Shown one piece after another: positions 42,365 through 51,261 of a DNA stretch of 64,000 bases. How positions within the stretch are numbered: position 1 is the first letter of the stretch; the number at the start of each line of letters is the position of its first letter. Under the pieces are notes generated by a model that saw nothing but the letters and a program-made list of their open reading frames with translations, made no database searches and was not told the DNA's origin. The stretch is from GWE2-42-39 sp034003625 (GTDB lineage: Bacteria > Bacteroidota > Bacteroidia > Bacteroidales > Prolixibacteraceae): the NCBI GenBank assembly GCA_034003625.1, contig JAVEYG010000016.1, positions 32,254-96,253 of the forward strand. Reading direction: 5' to 3'. The position numbers and the translations under genes were made by a program.

Positions 42365-45322
42365 TTAATGATTGCCGAGGCCTCCCCTGATGCAATCATA
42401 AATTGCCTGATGAATTTGTGTTCGTAAATTCATATCAAACATTTTTGAGTTGTTCCGGCTTGGATAGACCCGGTTTGTAAAGTAAATAAAAAGCAAGTGG
42501 TTATCGGGATCAGCCCAGGCAAATGTGCCTGTAAAACCACTGTGCCCAAAACTGTTCTCGCTGGCGTCATTGGCAGGAAAGGCATCTTTTAGTGAATTCC
42601 TGTGATTATCAATTAATGGTTTGTCGAAACCCAGCGCTCGGCGGTTTTTATTGTCCGGGTATTGCCTTCTGATAAATTCTTTTATTGTCAGGGAGTCGAT
42701 GTACCGATGGCCACCGTACCAGCCGTATTGCATGTACATTTGCATCAGTTTGGCTAAGTCGTTGGCTGTGCCAAACAAGCCTGCATGGCCTGAAACCCCT
42801 CCCTGCATGGCTGCCGCTTCGTCGTGTACAAATCCCTGTATCAGTTCATTTCTGAAATAGCGGTCATCTTCAGTGGGGACAATATCCCCTATTGGATAAT
42901 ATTTATACGGGTTGTAGGTGATGCTCCCGGCGCCTAAAGGTTTATAAAAATTCGTTTTCAGATACTGTTCGAATTCATTGCCGGTCAACCGTTCAATCGC
43001 TTTCCGGTAAATAATAAAACCGAGGTCAGAATAAATATATTCTTTTCTGGGCAGCAGTTCCGAATCCCTGATCTCCTGGTAAATGTCTTTCACACAATTT
43101 TTGTTTTCATACAAATTTGACGATATCCGTATCGAAAATTTGTTGGTGGGCCTTTCCCGGAAAGCAGTCTGCCGAAAATTTTCGCTACTTTTTTGGGTGC
43201 CTTTGTAAAACGGGATAAACGGAATCATCCCTGCCTGGTGTGCCAGCATTTCGCGCAGGGTCATTTGTTCTTTGTTCGAGCCTTTGAAATCGGGCCAGTA
43301 GTCCGAAAAAGGGACATCGAGTTCTATTTTTTTCTCGCTGTACAATTTCATCAGTGCCGGCAGCGAACTGGTAATTTTCGTGATCGAAGCCCAGTCGTAA
43401 ATGCTTTCCCGCTTCACGGGTACGATTGTGTCGTAAGTATAATATCCGTAACATTCGTGAAAAATAACTTCCCCGTTTTTTGCGATCAGTATCTGGCAGC
43501 CTGGGTAGGCTTTTTCTTTCAGTCCCAAACAGGCCAGCGAATCAACTTTGTGGTACAGCATGTCCGACCGGATGCCCACATTTTCAGGGAACGAATACGA
43601 AAGCCTGCCGTTTTTTTTCACCGTGAACCCATCGTTTAACCGGAAACGGGAATTTACATTTACGGGTAATTTCCCGTTTGCACCCAAGGCCCCGAAAACC
43701 ACCTGTGCAGCCAGTTCCTGCGTGGTAATATTTTCCTGATAAGTTACTAACAATGCCCGCGCTTTTTCCAGTTTGGGCAACCGGTTGAGCGCATACGGGT
43801 TGCCAAACAGGCATACGATACTTTTCTGGTGGTCTAAGTTGCGGATTGCTTCTAATTGGGTGCCGGTCAACCCAAAGTTGCCTGAAGGTGTGAGTTTCAT
43901 CCCGTGAACACCCGCAATGAGAAGGTTGTATGGTTTCAGCTGTTTCAGTATTTTAGCTGTTTCAGCAGCAGTCGCGTTTTCAGGGATGACAAAATGGTCC
44001 ATCGTGGTATAATTTTCGAGCATCCGCTGGAAAGAAGTTTCTTTGCCGGAGCCAATCGAAAGGGTTGCAATTCTCAGGGTGTCTAACCGTTGAAGCGGAA
44101 GTACCGATGAATTGTTTATCAGTACGGTAAGCGATTCCTGGAACAATTTGCGGCGCGTAACCAGGTATTCACCCTTATTCAAATCCTGGACTAAATTCTG
44201 CAGTTCGACCGGTTTATAATCGTCTAACCCGAGCCATTTTTTTGCTGCCAGTATTTTCCGGCATTTCTGTACGATCATTTCTTCTGAAAGTATGCCTTCG
44301 GCAATGGCCTTTTTTACCGCTACGACGGCCTGCCCTAAGTTGGGCACAATTTCAAGAATGTCGTTCCCAGCCCTGATGGCCATCACAGCAGCTTCGCCTG
44401 CCGCAAATTGTTTGCTGACCCCCTGCATGTTCATTCCGTCGGTAATTACCAATCCCTGAAAACCTGCTTCCACGAGTAGTTTTTCCTGGATTATTTTTTC
44501 GGAAAGTGAAGATGGGATTCTTTGATCCGGTTCAAGTGCCGGAAGCTGCAAGTGGGCGGTCATCACCGAAGCAATCCCTTTTTCAGATAAAAAACGGAAC
44601 GGGAACATTGCCACGCTGTCGAGAAAGTTTTCGTTTTGTGTAATTACCGGAAGGGTAATATGCGAGTCGCTGTCGGTATCACCGTGGCCCGGAAAGTGCT
44701 TGGCACAGGCCAGAGCGCCCGCATCCTGAAGGCCGCTGGCGTACATCCATGCTTTTTGCGCCACTTTGGTTTTGTCGCTGCCAAACGACCGGTACCCGAT
44801 TACCGGGTTTTCAGGGTTGCTGTTGATGTCGGCTACCGGGGCAAAATTAATATGTACGCCCAGCCTGCGGCATTGTTGCCCTATTTCTTTTCCCATGCGG
44901 TAGATCAACGAATCGTCCTGAACGGCGCCCAGCGCCATTTGTACGGGATATTTCAGGCTTGAGCCGAGCCGGAAGCCAAGCCCCCATTCTGCATCCATCG
45001 CAATCAATACCGGGATTTTCGATTCTTTCTGAAAACGGTTGGTCATGGCGGCCTGGGCTTCCGGGTCCCCTTCCATGAAAATCACCCCGCCTACCTTGTA
45101 TTTCTGAATATCTGACAAAACCGAGGAAGTGTGTTCTGCCGCTTTTTCAGAATAGGCCTGTACCATAAACAACTGTCCGATTTTTTCATCGAGGCTCATT
45201 CCGGCAAGTGTGGAATTTACCCAGGGATCGTTCATCAATTTCAGAAACCCGGGTTGTGCCAAGGGCTTTGCTGCGATGGAAATTCCTAAATAAATAATCA
45301 GAAGCAGACATCTTTTTTTCAT
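42365..45322 (-). CDS. GH3 beta-N-acetylglucosaminidase (NagZ-like) fused to a class C beta-lactamase-type serine hydrolase
   Basis: Exported bifunctional protein of 985 residues, likely acting on cell-wall fragments. ATG 45322 is chosen because MKKRCLLLIIYLGISIAAKPLAQ is a signal peptide; the frame runs upstream to 45355. Residues about 35-400 are GH3: ADINSNPENPVIGYRSFG, KHFPGHGDTDSDSH (208-221, with the NagZ-type catalytic His221), and LVITDGMNMQG with nucleophile Asp295. A GH3 C-terminal-like domain follows to about 600. The rest resembles AmpC/esterase-type serine hydrolases: YDWASITK with Ser646 and Lys649, YSDLGFIIY in the tyrosine position, and HSGFTGTFAW in the KTG position. The fusion is known in Bacteroidetes. 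It is divergent from a NamZ-like gene, which fits muropeptide breakdown. Confidence 0.92.
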   Translation of the reverse strand: MKKRCLLLIIYLGISIAAKPLAQPGFLKLMNDPWVNSTLAGMSLDEKIGQLFMVQAYSEKAAEHTSSVLSDIQKYKVGGVIFMEGDPEAQAAMTNRFQKESKIPVLIAMDAEWGLGFRLGSSLKYPVQMALGAVQDDSLIYRMGKEIGQQCRRLGVHINFAPVADINSNPENPVIGYRSFGSDKTKVAQKAWMYASGLQDAGALACAKHFPGHGDTDSDSHITLPVITQNENFLDSVAMFPFRFLSEKGIASVMTAHLQLPALEPDQRIPSSLSEKIIQEKLLVEAGFQGLVITDGMNMQGVSKQFAAGEAAVMAIRAGNDILEIVPNLGQAVVAVKKAIAEGILSEEMIVQKCRKILAAKKWLGLDDYKPVELQNLVQDLNKGEYLVTRRKLFQESLTVLINNSSVLPLQRLDTLRIATLSIGSGKETSFQRMLENYTTMDHFVIPENATAAETAKILKQLKPYNLLIAGVHGMKLTPSGNFGLTGTQLEAIRNLDHQKSIVCLFGNPYALNRLPKLEKARALLVTYQENITTQELAAQVVFGALGANGKLPVNVNSRFRLNDGFTVKKNGRLSYSFPENVGIRSDMLYHKVDSLACLGLKEKAYPGCQILIAKNGEVIFHECYGYYTYDTIVPVKRESIYDWASITKITSSLPALMKLYSEKKIELDVPFSDYWPDFKGSNKEQMTLREMLAHQAGMIPFIPFYKGTQKSSENFRQTAFRERPTNKFSIRISSNLYENKNCVKDIYQEIRDSELLPRKEYIYSDLGFIIYRKAIERLTGNEFEQYLKTNFYKPLGAGSITYNPYKYYPIGDIVPTEDDRYFRNELIQGFVHDEAAAMQGGVSGHAGLFGTANDLAKLMQMYMQYGWYGGHRYIDSLTIKEFIRRQYPDNKNRRALGFDKPLIDNHRNSLKDAFPANDASENSFGHSGFTGTFAWADPDNHLLFIYFTNRVYPSRNNSKMFDMNLRTQIHQAIYDCIRGGLGNH

Positions 45323-45428
45323 CTTGATTCGTTTCAAAAACGGATAAAAGTACAAAGTTTAACAGAAAACTCCGGCAATGTTTGTCTGTAAATTTAAATT
45401 ATTATCTTAGCAAGATAAAATTTGTAGT

Positions 45429-46595
45429 ATGAATCGTATTTTGCTTGTCACTTTATTCATTGTTTTTGCATTTTCATATCCTTCTGTATGTCAGGATATA
45501 AAAACGGGTTCAGATCAGCCAGAGCAATATTTAGGATTACTGAAAGATAAAAAAACAGGATTGGTAATAAATCATACATCTTTGATTGGTAGTCAGAATT
45601 TAGCTGATTTTCTTCTTGAAAAAAAGGTGAACGTTGCCACTATTTTTGCGCCGGAACATGGTTTTCGCGGAAATGCCGCTCCCGGTGAAAAAATAAACGA
45701 CCAGATTGATGAGAAAACAGGCATTCCGATTGTTTCCTTATATGGAAAGACAAAAAAGCCAAGCCCGGAAATGATGGAAAACATGGATATTCTCATTTTC
45801 GATATTCAGGATGTAGGTTGTCGGTTTTATACGTATATCAGCACGTTATACTATGTGATGGAGGCCTGTGCCGAAAACGGGAAGAAGTTGCTGATACTCG
45901 ACCGCCCGAACCCTAATGGTGATTACGTCGCCGGCGCGATGCTGAGGCCGGAATTCAAATCGTTTGTGGGCATGCTCCCTATCCCGGTTGTCCATGGTTG
46001 CACGGTTGGTGAACTGGCCCTGATGATTAACGGTGAAGGCTGGCTTGAAGGCGGCAGAAAATGTGACATCGAGATTGTACGGGTAAAGAACTACACACAC
46101 AGCACCTCTTATTCGCTGCCCGTCCCGCCGTCGCCGAATTTGCCCAACGACCTGTCGGTGCGGCTGTACCCATCGCTCTGTTTTTTCGAGGCAACCCATG
46201 TGAGCATTGGCCGTGGCACCGGCTTCCCGTTCCAGGTGATCGGTTATCCCGACCCGTCGATGGGCAGTTTCACTTTTACTCCTGAAAACCTGCCGGGAAT
46301 TGCCACGAACCCGATACAACAGGGAAAATTGTGTTATGGCAGCGACTTCCGGGCAGGAAATGACGTGCCTGCTTTCACCCTGAAATATTTCATCGGCTGG
46401 TACCACAAGTTTGGTAACGAGAAAGATTTTATCAGTTCGGAACGCTGGCTGAACCTGTTGTCGGGAACCGATGATTTTCTGAAAATGATCAGGGAAAACA
46501 AAACAGAGGAGGAAATCACGGAAATCTGGAAAAACGAATTAGAGGCTTACAAGGCCATTCGGAAAAAATATTTGTTATACCCCGATTTTGAATAA
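45429..46595 (+). CDS. namZ: Exo-beta-N-acetylmuramidase-like protein (NamZ, DUF1343)
   Basis: Exported protein of 388 residues of the DUF1343 family, whose characterised members (NamZ, GH171) remove N-acetylmuramic acid from the non-reducing ends of peptidoglycan fragments. A signal peptide (ILLVTLFIVFAFSYPSVC) is followed by GLVINHTSLIGSQNLADFL, TIFAPEHGFRGNAAPGE, IPIVSLYGKTKKPSPEMM, DILIFDIQDVGCRFYTYISTL, LLILDRPNPNGDYVAG and GCTVGELALMINGEGWL, all family landmarks. Full length. It is divergent from the NagZ-like gene (106 bases between starts) and only 6 bases ahead of a sodium symporter gene, suggesting a muramic acid and glucosamine salvage group. The symbol is by homology only. Confidence 0.9.
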   Translation: MNRILLVTLFIVFAFSYPSVCQDIKTGSDQPEQYLGLLKDKKTGLVINHTSLIGSQNLADFLLEKKVNVATIFAPEHGFRGNAAPGEKINDQIDEKTGIPIVSLYGKTKKPSPEMMENMDILIFDIQDVGCRFYTYISTLYYVMEACAENGKKLLILDRPNPNGDYVAGAMLRPEFKSFVGMLPIPVVHGCTVGELALMINGEGWLEGGRKCDIEIVRVKNYTHSTSYSLPVPPSPNLPNDLSVRLYPSLCFFEATHVSIGRGTGFPFQVIGYPDPSMGSFTFTPENLPGIATNPIQQGKLCYGSDFRAGNDVPAFTLKYFIGWYHKFGNEKDFISSERWLNLLSGTDDFLKMIRENKTEEEITEIWKNELEAYKAIRKKYLLYPDFE

Positions 46596-46601
46596 ATAAT
46601 A

Positions 46602-48050
46602 ATGAGCCCGATTCTTGTTTTTACTATTGTTGCCGGGTATTTCTGTGTGCTGATGCTCATTGCATGGCTTACTACCCGTAAGGCCGATAACCAGAGTTTT
46701 TTTAATGCCAATAAGTCGGCGCCCTGGTACCTGGTAGCCTTTGGAATGATCGGGACAACCATATCGGGGGTAACATTTATTTCAGTGCCGGGCGAAGTGG
46801 GTAACTCCGCTTTTTCGTACCTGCAGTTTGTATTGGGTAATTTTGTCGGGTACTGGGTTATTGCATTTGTCCTTCTTCCGGTATATTACCGGATGAACGT
46901 AGTTTCGATCTATTCTTTTCTACAGGAACGGCTCGGCTTCCGGTCGCAAAAAACCGGTTCAATGTTTTTTATTATTTCAAAAGTTATCGGTTCGGCATTC
47001 CGGCTTTATTTGGTGGCAGGGGTATTGCAACTGGCGTTTTTCGATTCTTTCGGCATCCCGTTCAGTGTCACTGTGTGCACCAGTATTTTCTTAGTCTGGG
47101 TGTATACATATCGGGGAGGGGTAAAAACGATTGTTTGGACCGATACGCTGCAAACATTGTTTTTGTTGTCAGCCGTTGTGTTCACAATTTATGAAATATC
47201 TTCGGAATTGAACTGGTCGCCTGGCGGGGCAATCCGGAATATATCGGAACATGACTATTCAACTGTCTTTTTTTGGGACTGGCGTTCGCCAAACAATTTC
47301 TTTAAACAATTTCTTGCCGGAATGTTTATGACCATTGTCATTACGGGGATGGACCAGGATATGATGCAAAAAAACCTCAGTTGCAAAACCCGTCGCGAAT
47401 CGGTGAAAAATATGTTGGTGTTCAGTTTTCTTTTTGTTGGTACTGTCATCCTGTTTCTGGGGCTGGGTGTTATGCTGTATAGTTTTGCTGGCGCCAAGGG
47501 CATTGCTGTTCCTCCGGCTACCGATGATTTTTACCCCATGCTGGCCCTCAATAACCTGGGTTTGTTTGTCGGTATCGCTTTCCTGATCGGGATTACTGCT
47601 GCTGCCTATTCGAGCGCCGATTCCGCGTTGACAGCCCTCACCACTTCGTTTTGCATCGATTTTCTTCCGTATGAAAGTTATGAAGAACGAAAAAAGAAAA
47701 TGGTACGTCGTTGGGTACATCTCGGGTTTTCTATCCTGCTAATCATCGTCATCCTCATTTTCAGGTTACTGAACGATGAAAGCGTGGTGGTTGCCGTTTT
47801 CACTGCTGCCGGGTATACTTACGGGCCACTCCTCGGACTGTTTGCATTCGGGCTCCTGAATAAACGAAAAGTGAATGAAAAATACGTGCCGGCAGTAGCT
47901 GTTTTATCGCCCGTTATTTGTTATTTCTTATCTCTTTTCTCAGAACAACTGTTTTTCGGCTATAAGTTTGGTTTCGAATTGCTTATATTGAACGGACTGC
48001 TGACTTATTCAGGGCTGCTTCTCTTGAGAAATAGTAACTCACGTTTTTAA
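46602..48050 (+). CDS. Sodium:solute symporter (SSS family)
   Basis: Inner-membrane symporter of 482 residues with about 12-13 hydrophobic helices. SSS landmarks: FFNANKSAPWYLVAFGMIGTTISGVTF near the start (helix 1 with the sodium site), a GSAFRLYLVAGVLQ region, VYTYRGGVKTIVWTDTLQTL, GMDQDMMQKNLSCK, and ITAAAYSSADSALTALTTS in helix 8 with the sodium-site serines. It follows the NamZ-like gene by 6 bases, so they are probably cotranscribed and the substrate may be N-acetylmuramic acid or another cell-wall sugar. Tannerella forsythia uses a dedicated inner-membrane transporter for this sugar; the parallel is inference. Confidence 0.92.
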   Translation: MSPILVFTIVAGYFCVLMLIAWLTTRKADNQSFFNANKSAPWYLVAFGMIGTTISGVTFISVPGEVGNSAFSYLQFVLGNFVGYWVIAFVLLPVYYRMNVVSIYSFLQERLGFRSQKTGSMFFIISKVIGSAFRLYLVAGVLQLAFFDSFGIPFSVTVCTSIFLVWVYTYRGGVKTIVWTDTLQTLFLLSAVVFTIYEISSELNWSPGGAIRNISEHDYSTVFFWDWRSPNNFFKQFLAGMFMTIVITGMDQDMMQKNLSCKTRRESVKNMLVFSFLFVGTVILFLGLGVMLYSFAGAKGIAVPPATDDFYPMLALNNLGLFVGIAFLIGITAAAYSSADSALTALTTSFCIDFLPYESYEERKKKMVRRWVHLGFSILLIIVILIFRLLNDESVVVAVFTAAGYTYGPLLGLFAFGLLNKRKVNEKYVPAVAVLSPVICYFLSLFSEQLFFGYKFGFELLILNGLLTYSGLLLLRNSNSRF

Positions 48051-48087
48051 TAATGGACAGGAAAAAAGGTCGTATTTTGTCCTGGTA

Positions 48088-48762
48088 TTATTCAGAAAAT
48101 ACATTCAGGTATCCGGGTTTCGGGCAGTTTTTGTCTAAGGTTATCGACAAACCTTCCTCCAGTCTGAATTCCGCTGTCATCACTTCTTTTTCCTTTAAGG
48201 CTTCGATAAATCCCTCGTTCATCATTCTCCCGGCCATCAGGGGAAAATCCAGCAGGGCCGGATAATTTTTTTCATTTTCAGGATGGTGGAAAAATTCAAT
48301 GCAGCTTTCAAGCCGGGTGGATAAATAAATACGGCAGGCCATCGGGCGGGCTTTGTAGGCCGAACAAGTCCCCTCGACAAGCAGGGGGCAGGGTGATTTG
48401 TAGTTCAGGACTTCCGTATCGGAGAGCGATTTTACTTTTTCATTTTTTTGTTGTGCCCGTTCCATTGCCTTTTGTTGCTCTTCTTCCGTGAAATTCGATT
48501 TAATGTATTCTGCTAAATAATGCATTTCATACGAATTGGCATATACAGTCTGGTGGCAACACCATCCACATCCTTTATGACAGGCAACCCGGATCCCTTG
48601 TTTTTCAGCATAATTTAGCAATGAATCAATCAGCAGGTCTACAGCTTGATTCATTTTTTCCAGGCCACGAAAAATGGAGCCGGTATCTGCTTCTCCGCTT
48701 ATTTCGGAAAGCGCCAGTTGGTAGCCATCGTTAAAAAACACGTTACATGTATCCTGTTCCAC
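48088..48762 (-). CDS. YkgJ-family cysteine cluster protein
   Basis: Protein of 224 residues with the CxxCxxCC-type metal-binding cluster. Motifs: CHKGCGWCCHQTVYANSYEM, then SPCPLLVEGTCSAYKARPMACRIYLSTRLESC, the two halves typical of the family. The frame opens at a GTG (48762); no better ATG lies downstream before the conserved region. The cysteines probably bind zinc or an iron-sulfur cluster; the reaction is unknown. It is 12 bases downstream of the flavodoxin-ferredoxin gene on the same strand, so the two may be one operon, and it converges with the symporter. Confidence 0.85.
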   Translation of the reverse strand: MEQDTCNVFFNDGYQLALSEISGEADTGSIFRGLEKMNQAVDLLIDSLLNYAEKQGIRVACHKGCGWCCHQTVYANSYEMHYLAEYIKSNFTEEEQQKAMERAQQKNEKVKSLSDTEVLNYKSPCPLLVEGTCSAYKARPMACRIYLSTRLESCIEFFHHPENEKNYPALLDFPLMAGRMMNEGFIEALKEKEVMTAEFRLEEGLSITLDKNCPKPGYLNVFSE

Positions 48763-48774
48763 GGGTTAAAATTT

Positions 48775-49860
48775 TCAAACGGTGCGCAAAATACGAATTT
48801 TACCGGAAGGTTTCTCTGAATCTTTTTGTTCCCTGTATTTATACCTTCTCCAGAAATGGAATCGGGTAAATGATGAGTAATGGATGATTTCCCGGAAAAC
48901 CGGTACTTTAAGCAGATAATGAAAAATCCGGTAGGTGACCAGGAAGGTCAGTATGGTAATGGCCCCGGATATGAGTGTATCGGTAAAATCCCAAAGTATA
49001 TGGTCGGAGGGGAGCTTGAAAAAGAGGGCAATGTATTTCCAGAATAAAACGAGGATGAGTGAATGTGATAAAAACATGGCGCCAATAAAATAACCATGTG
49101 CCGTTTGAATAGAACGTGTGGGGCAGTTGTTCATGCAGTGCATACAGCTTTCGCAGCGAAATGTCCAGAACGGGCGCTTGTCTGTTTCCCGGATAGCATG
49201 GAGCGGGCATTCCCTGATGCAGATTCCGCAGTTGGTGCAACTACTGTCGGCATAGAACGATTTGGCAATAACAAAACGCCCGATGAGATAATACAGGGCA
49301 GCAACCGGTGTGACGAGAAGGTCCTGCGCAAGATCGTACAAAGCCCGATAATCGCGTTTGCCGGATATTATTTTCTCTGCAAAATGTTCTGTTTTTCGCT
49401 CCCATCGTTCATGCAGCGAATCCACTACCCGGTTTTTCAGTCCGGGGTGCAGCGAAATCCAGTTTGAAGGCAGGTCGACCGGACGCATGCCCACCACTTT
49501 GTACCCTTTCAGCAACAGGATGAGGGCCGAAAAATATTGAGCCATGCCACTTAGTCCGGGTAAAAAGAACTTCGACAGTTTCATCCCCGCCCGGGTGTTC
49601 ACAATAAAAACCTTGTTTTTCCCCCGGGGAAAGAAAAGCAGGAAGTGCATCATAACGGGCGGCAGGTTAAACCCGTGGGTAGGCGAGCAAAATCCGATGA
49701 TGACATCCTTTTCGGGGCGATTGATGTGGCGCCGTTGGTTTTTTGAAATATCCATGCATTCGACGGGAAGGCCCTGCTTTTCACCGGCTTTGCGGATCCA
49801 TCCGGCAACCCGCCTGGAGTTGCCGGTCCCTGAAAAATAATAAATGCGGATAACTGCCAT
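48775..49860 (-). CDS. EFR1-type flavodoxin-ferredoxin protein with C-terminal membrane segments
   Basis: Redox protein of 361 residues from ATG 49860 (a TTG at 49911 is also in frame). The N-terminus IRIYYFSGTGNSRRVAGWI is a flavodoxin-like FMN-binding loop, and FCSPTHGFNLPPVMMHF continues the fold. About residues 220-260 hold two [4Fe-4S] motifs: CTNCGICIRECPLHAI and CESCMHCMNNCPTRSI. Then follow two or three hydrophobic helices (FLSHSLILVLFWKYIALFF, and LISGAITILTFLVTYRIF), so the protein is probably membrane-bound. The electron donor and acceptor are unknown. Divergent from the formylglycine-generating enzyme gene. Confidence 0.85.
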   Translation of the reverse strand: MAVIRIYYFSGTGNSRRVAGWIRKAGEKQGLPVECMDISKNQRRHINRPEKDVIIGFCSPTHGFNLPPVMMHFLLFFPRGKNKVFIVNTRAGMKLSKFFLPGLSGMAQYFSALILLLKGYKVVGMRPVDLPSNWISLHPGLKNRVVDSLHERWERKTEHFAEKIISGKRDYRALYDLAQDLLVTPVAALYYLIGRFVIAKSFYADSSCTNCGICIRECPLHAIRETDKRPFWTFRCESCMHCMNNCPTRSIQTAHGYFIGAMFLSHSLILVLFWKYIALFFKLPSDHILWDFTDTLISGAITILTFLVTYRIFHYLLKVPVFREIIHYSSFTRFHFWRRYKYREQKDSEKPSGKIRILRTV

Positions 49861-50039
49861 CGGGTCCCGGACAAAATCGTTTTTGTAAAGGTATTGAATT
49901 TTCAAGAGCAAGCCCTTTCCTGGAAAGCATTCTTTTTACAGGATGAACAAAGCGATATGAACGGAAGTTATATGAAAAATGACAAGTTGCCTGCTGTGAA
50001 TGCCGGGCAAGCTGGTGTAAATTTAGTTTACTGCATATT

Positions 50040-51179
50040 ATGAAGAAAAAATCAGGATATTTTATGATATTGGTTGCGGGTATTTTGTTCCTGCTTACAG
50101 GATGCCGCTTCGGAAAGAAACAGGTTGAAAACACAGCTTCAGATACCTTGGTTTGCTGTTCGTCGGGACTGCCTTCCCGGTTTGGCGTTTTGCCGGGAGA
50201 TTCATCTCGTGTTGCAGTCCAATCTGCTGTTGATAACCGGCACGAAGGGATGGTTCTCATCCAGGGCGGAAGTTTTGTAATGGGGGGTGATTCGTTGTGG
50301 GGGCGTCCGGATGAATTTCCCCGGCACGAGGTGACGGTTTCATCTTTTTATATGGATATTCATGAGGTGACCAATGCCCTGTTTCAGGCTTTTGTGGATG
50401 CAACAGGCTATGTAACGGTAGCTGAGCGGAAACCTGACTGGGAGGAAATGAAAGAGCAGTTGCCTCCCGGGACGCCACCTCCGCCTGCTGATGCATTGGT
50501 GGCTTCTTCCTTGGTGTTTTCACCTCCGTCTTACCCTGTTCCACTCGATAATGTGGCGGCTTGGTGGAAATGGGTGGCAGGTGCCGACTGGCGCCATCCG
50601 CAAGGTCCCGGAAGCAGTATAGAGGGAAAGGATAACCATCCGGTGGTGCATGTAGCCTGGGAAGATGCAAAGGCGTATGCCGATTGGGCAGGTAAACGCC
50701 TGCCTACCGAGGCTGAGTGGGAATATGCCGCTCGCGGGGGCATTCCGTCGGCCATTTATCCCTGGGGCAACCAGCCCATTAATGAAGGAGATACGAAGGC
50801 CAACAGTTGGCAGGGCAACTTCCCCGATAAGAATACGGAACAGGATCGTTTTTACCGGGTAGCGCCGGTAATGTCGTATGCCCCGAATGGTTATGGCTTG
50901 TATGATATGGCAGGAAATGTGTGGGAATGGTGTGCCGATTGGTATCATCCCGGTTATTACGCACAATGTGCAAACAAAGGTATGGTAACCGATCCGCAAG
51001 GGCCACAGGAATCGTTCGATCCGCAGGAACCCTATGCGAAGAAACGCATTGTGCGTGGCGGTTCGTTTTTGTGTTCCGACCAATATTGTTCCGGGTTCCG
51101 GGTTGCTGCCCGGATGAAAACCAGTTGGGATACCGGCCTGGAACATACCGGCTTCCGCTGCGTGGTTTCGGCCCGCTAA
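50040..51179 (+). CDS. Formylglycine-generating enzyme (sulfatase-modifying factor), lipoprotein
   Basis: Copper oxidase family protein of 379 residues that converts an active-site cysteine of sulfatases to formylglycine. The N-terminus MKKKSGYFMILVAGILFLLTGC is a lipoprotein signal (lipobox LLTGC), so the enzyme is anchored outside the cytoplasm. The FGE-sulfatase domain begins MVLIQGGSFVMGG and has HEVTNALFQAFVDATGY, HPVVHVAWEDAKAYADWAGKRLPTEAEWEYAARGG and GNVWEWCADWY. The catalytic pair is intact: Cys345 and Cys350 in RGGSFLCSDQYC, five residues apart as in authentic FGE, followed by FRVAARMKTSWDTGLEHTGFRC. Many relatives lack these cysteines; this one looks active. No sulfatase gene is in the window. 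Confidence 0.9.
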   Translation: MKKKSGYFMILVAGILFLLTGCRFGKKQVENTASDTLVCCSSGLPSRFGVLPGDSSRVAVQSAVDNRHEGMVLIQGGSFVMGGDSLWGRPDEFPRHEVTVSSFYMDIHEVTNALFQAFVDATGYVTVAERKPDWEEMKEQLPPGTPPPPADALVASSLVFSPPSYPVPLDNVAAWWKWVAGADWRHPQGPGSSIEGKDNHPVVHVAWEDAKAYADWAGKRLPTEAEWEYAARGGIPSAIYPWGNQPINEGDTKANSWQGNFPDKNTEQDRFYRVAPVMSYAPNGYGLYDMAGNVWEWCADWYHPGYYAQCANKGMVTDPQGPQESFDPQEPYAKKRIVRGGSFLCSDQYCSGFRVAARMKTSWDTGLEHTGFRCVVSAR

Positions 51180-51261
51180 AAATCCGGTAATTTATTTTGT
51201 TTCTAAAGGCGATTCCTTCTAAATTACAGCCTCAAAAAAATACTGACTAAAAATCGTCAAC

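Noticed and set aside
42064..42390. Plus-strand frame of 108 codons between the small DNA-binding-like gene and the GH3 gene
   Set aside because: It overlaps both minus-strand genes at its ends, has no export or family motif, and is best explained by the open gap between them.
50257..51146. Minus-strand frames of 137 and 208 codons opposite the formylglycine-generating enzyme gene
   Set aside because: Antisense shadows rich in His, Pro and Arg; the plus-strand product has intact catalytic motifs.
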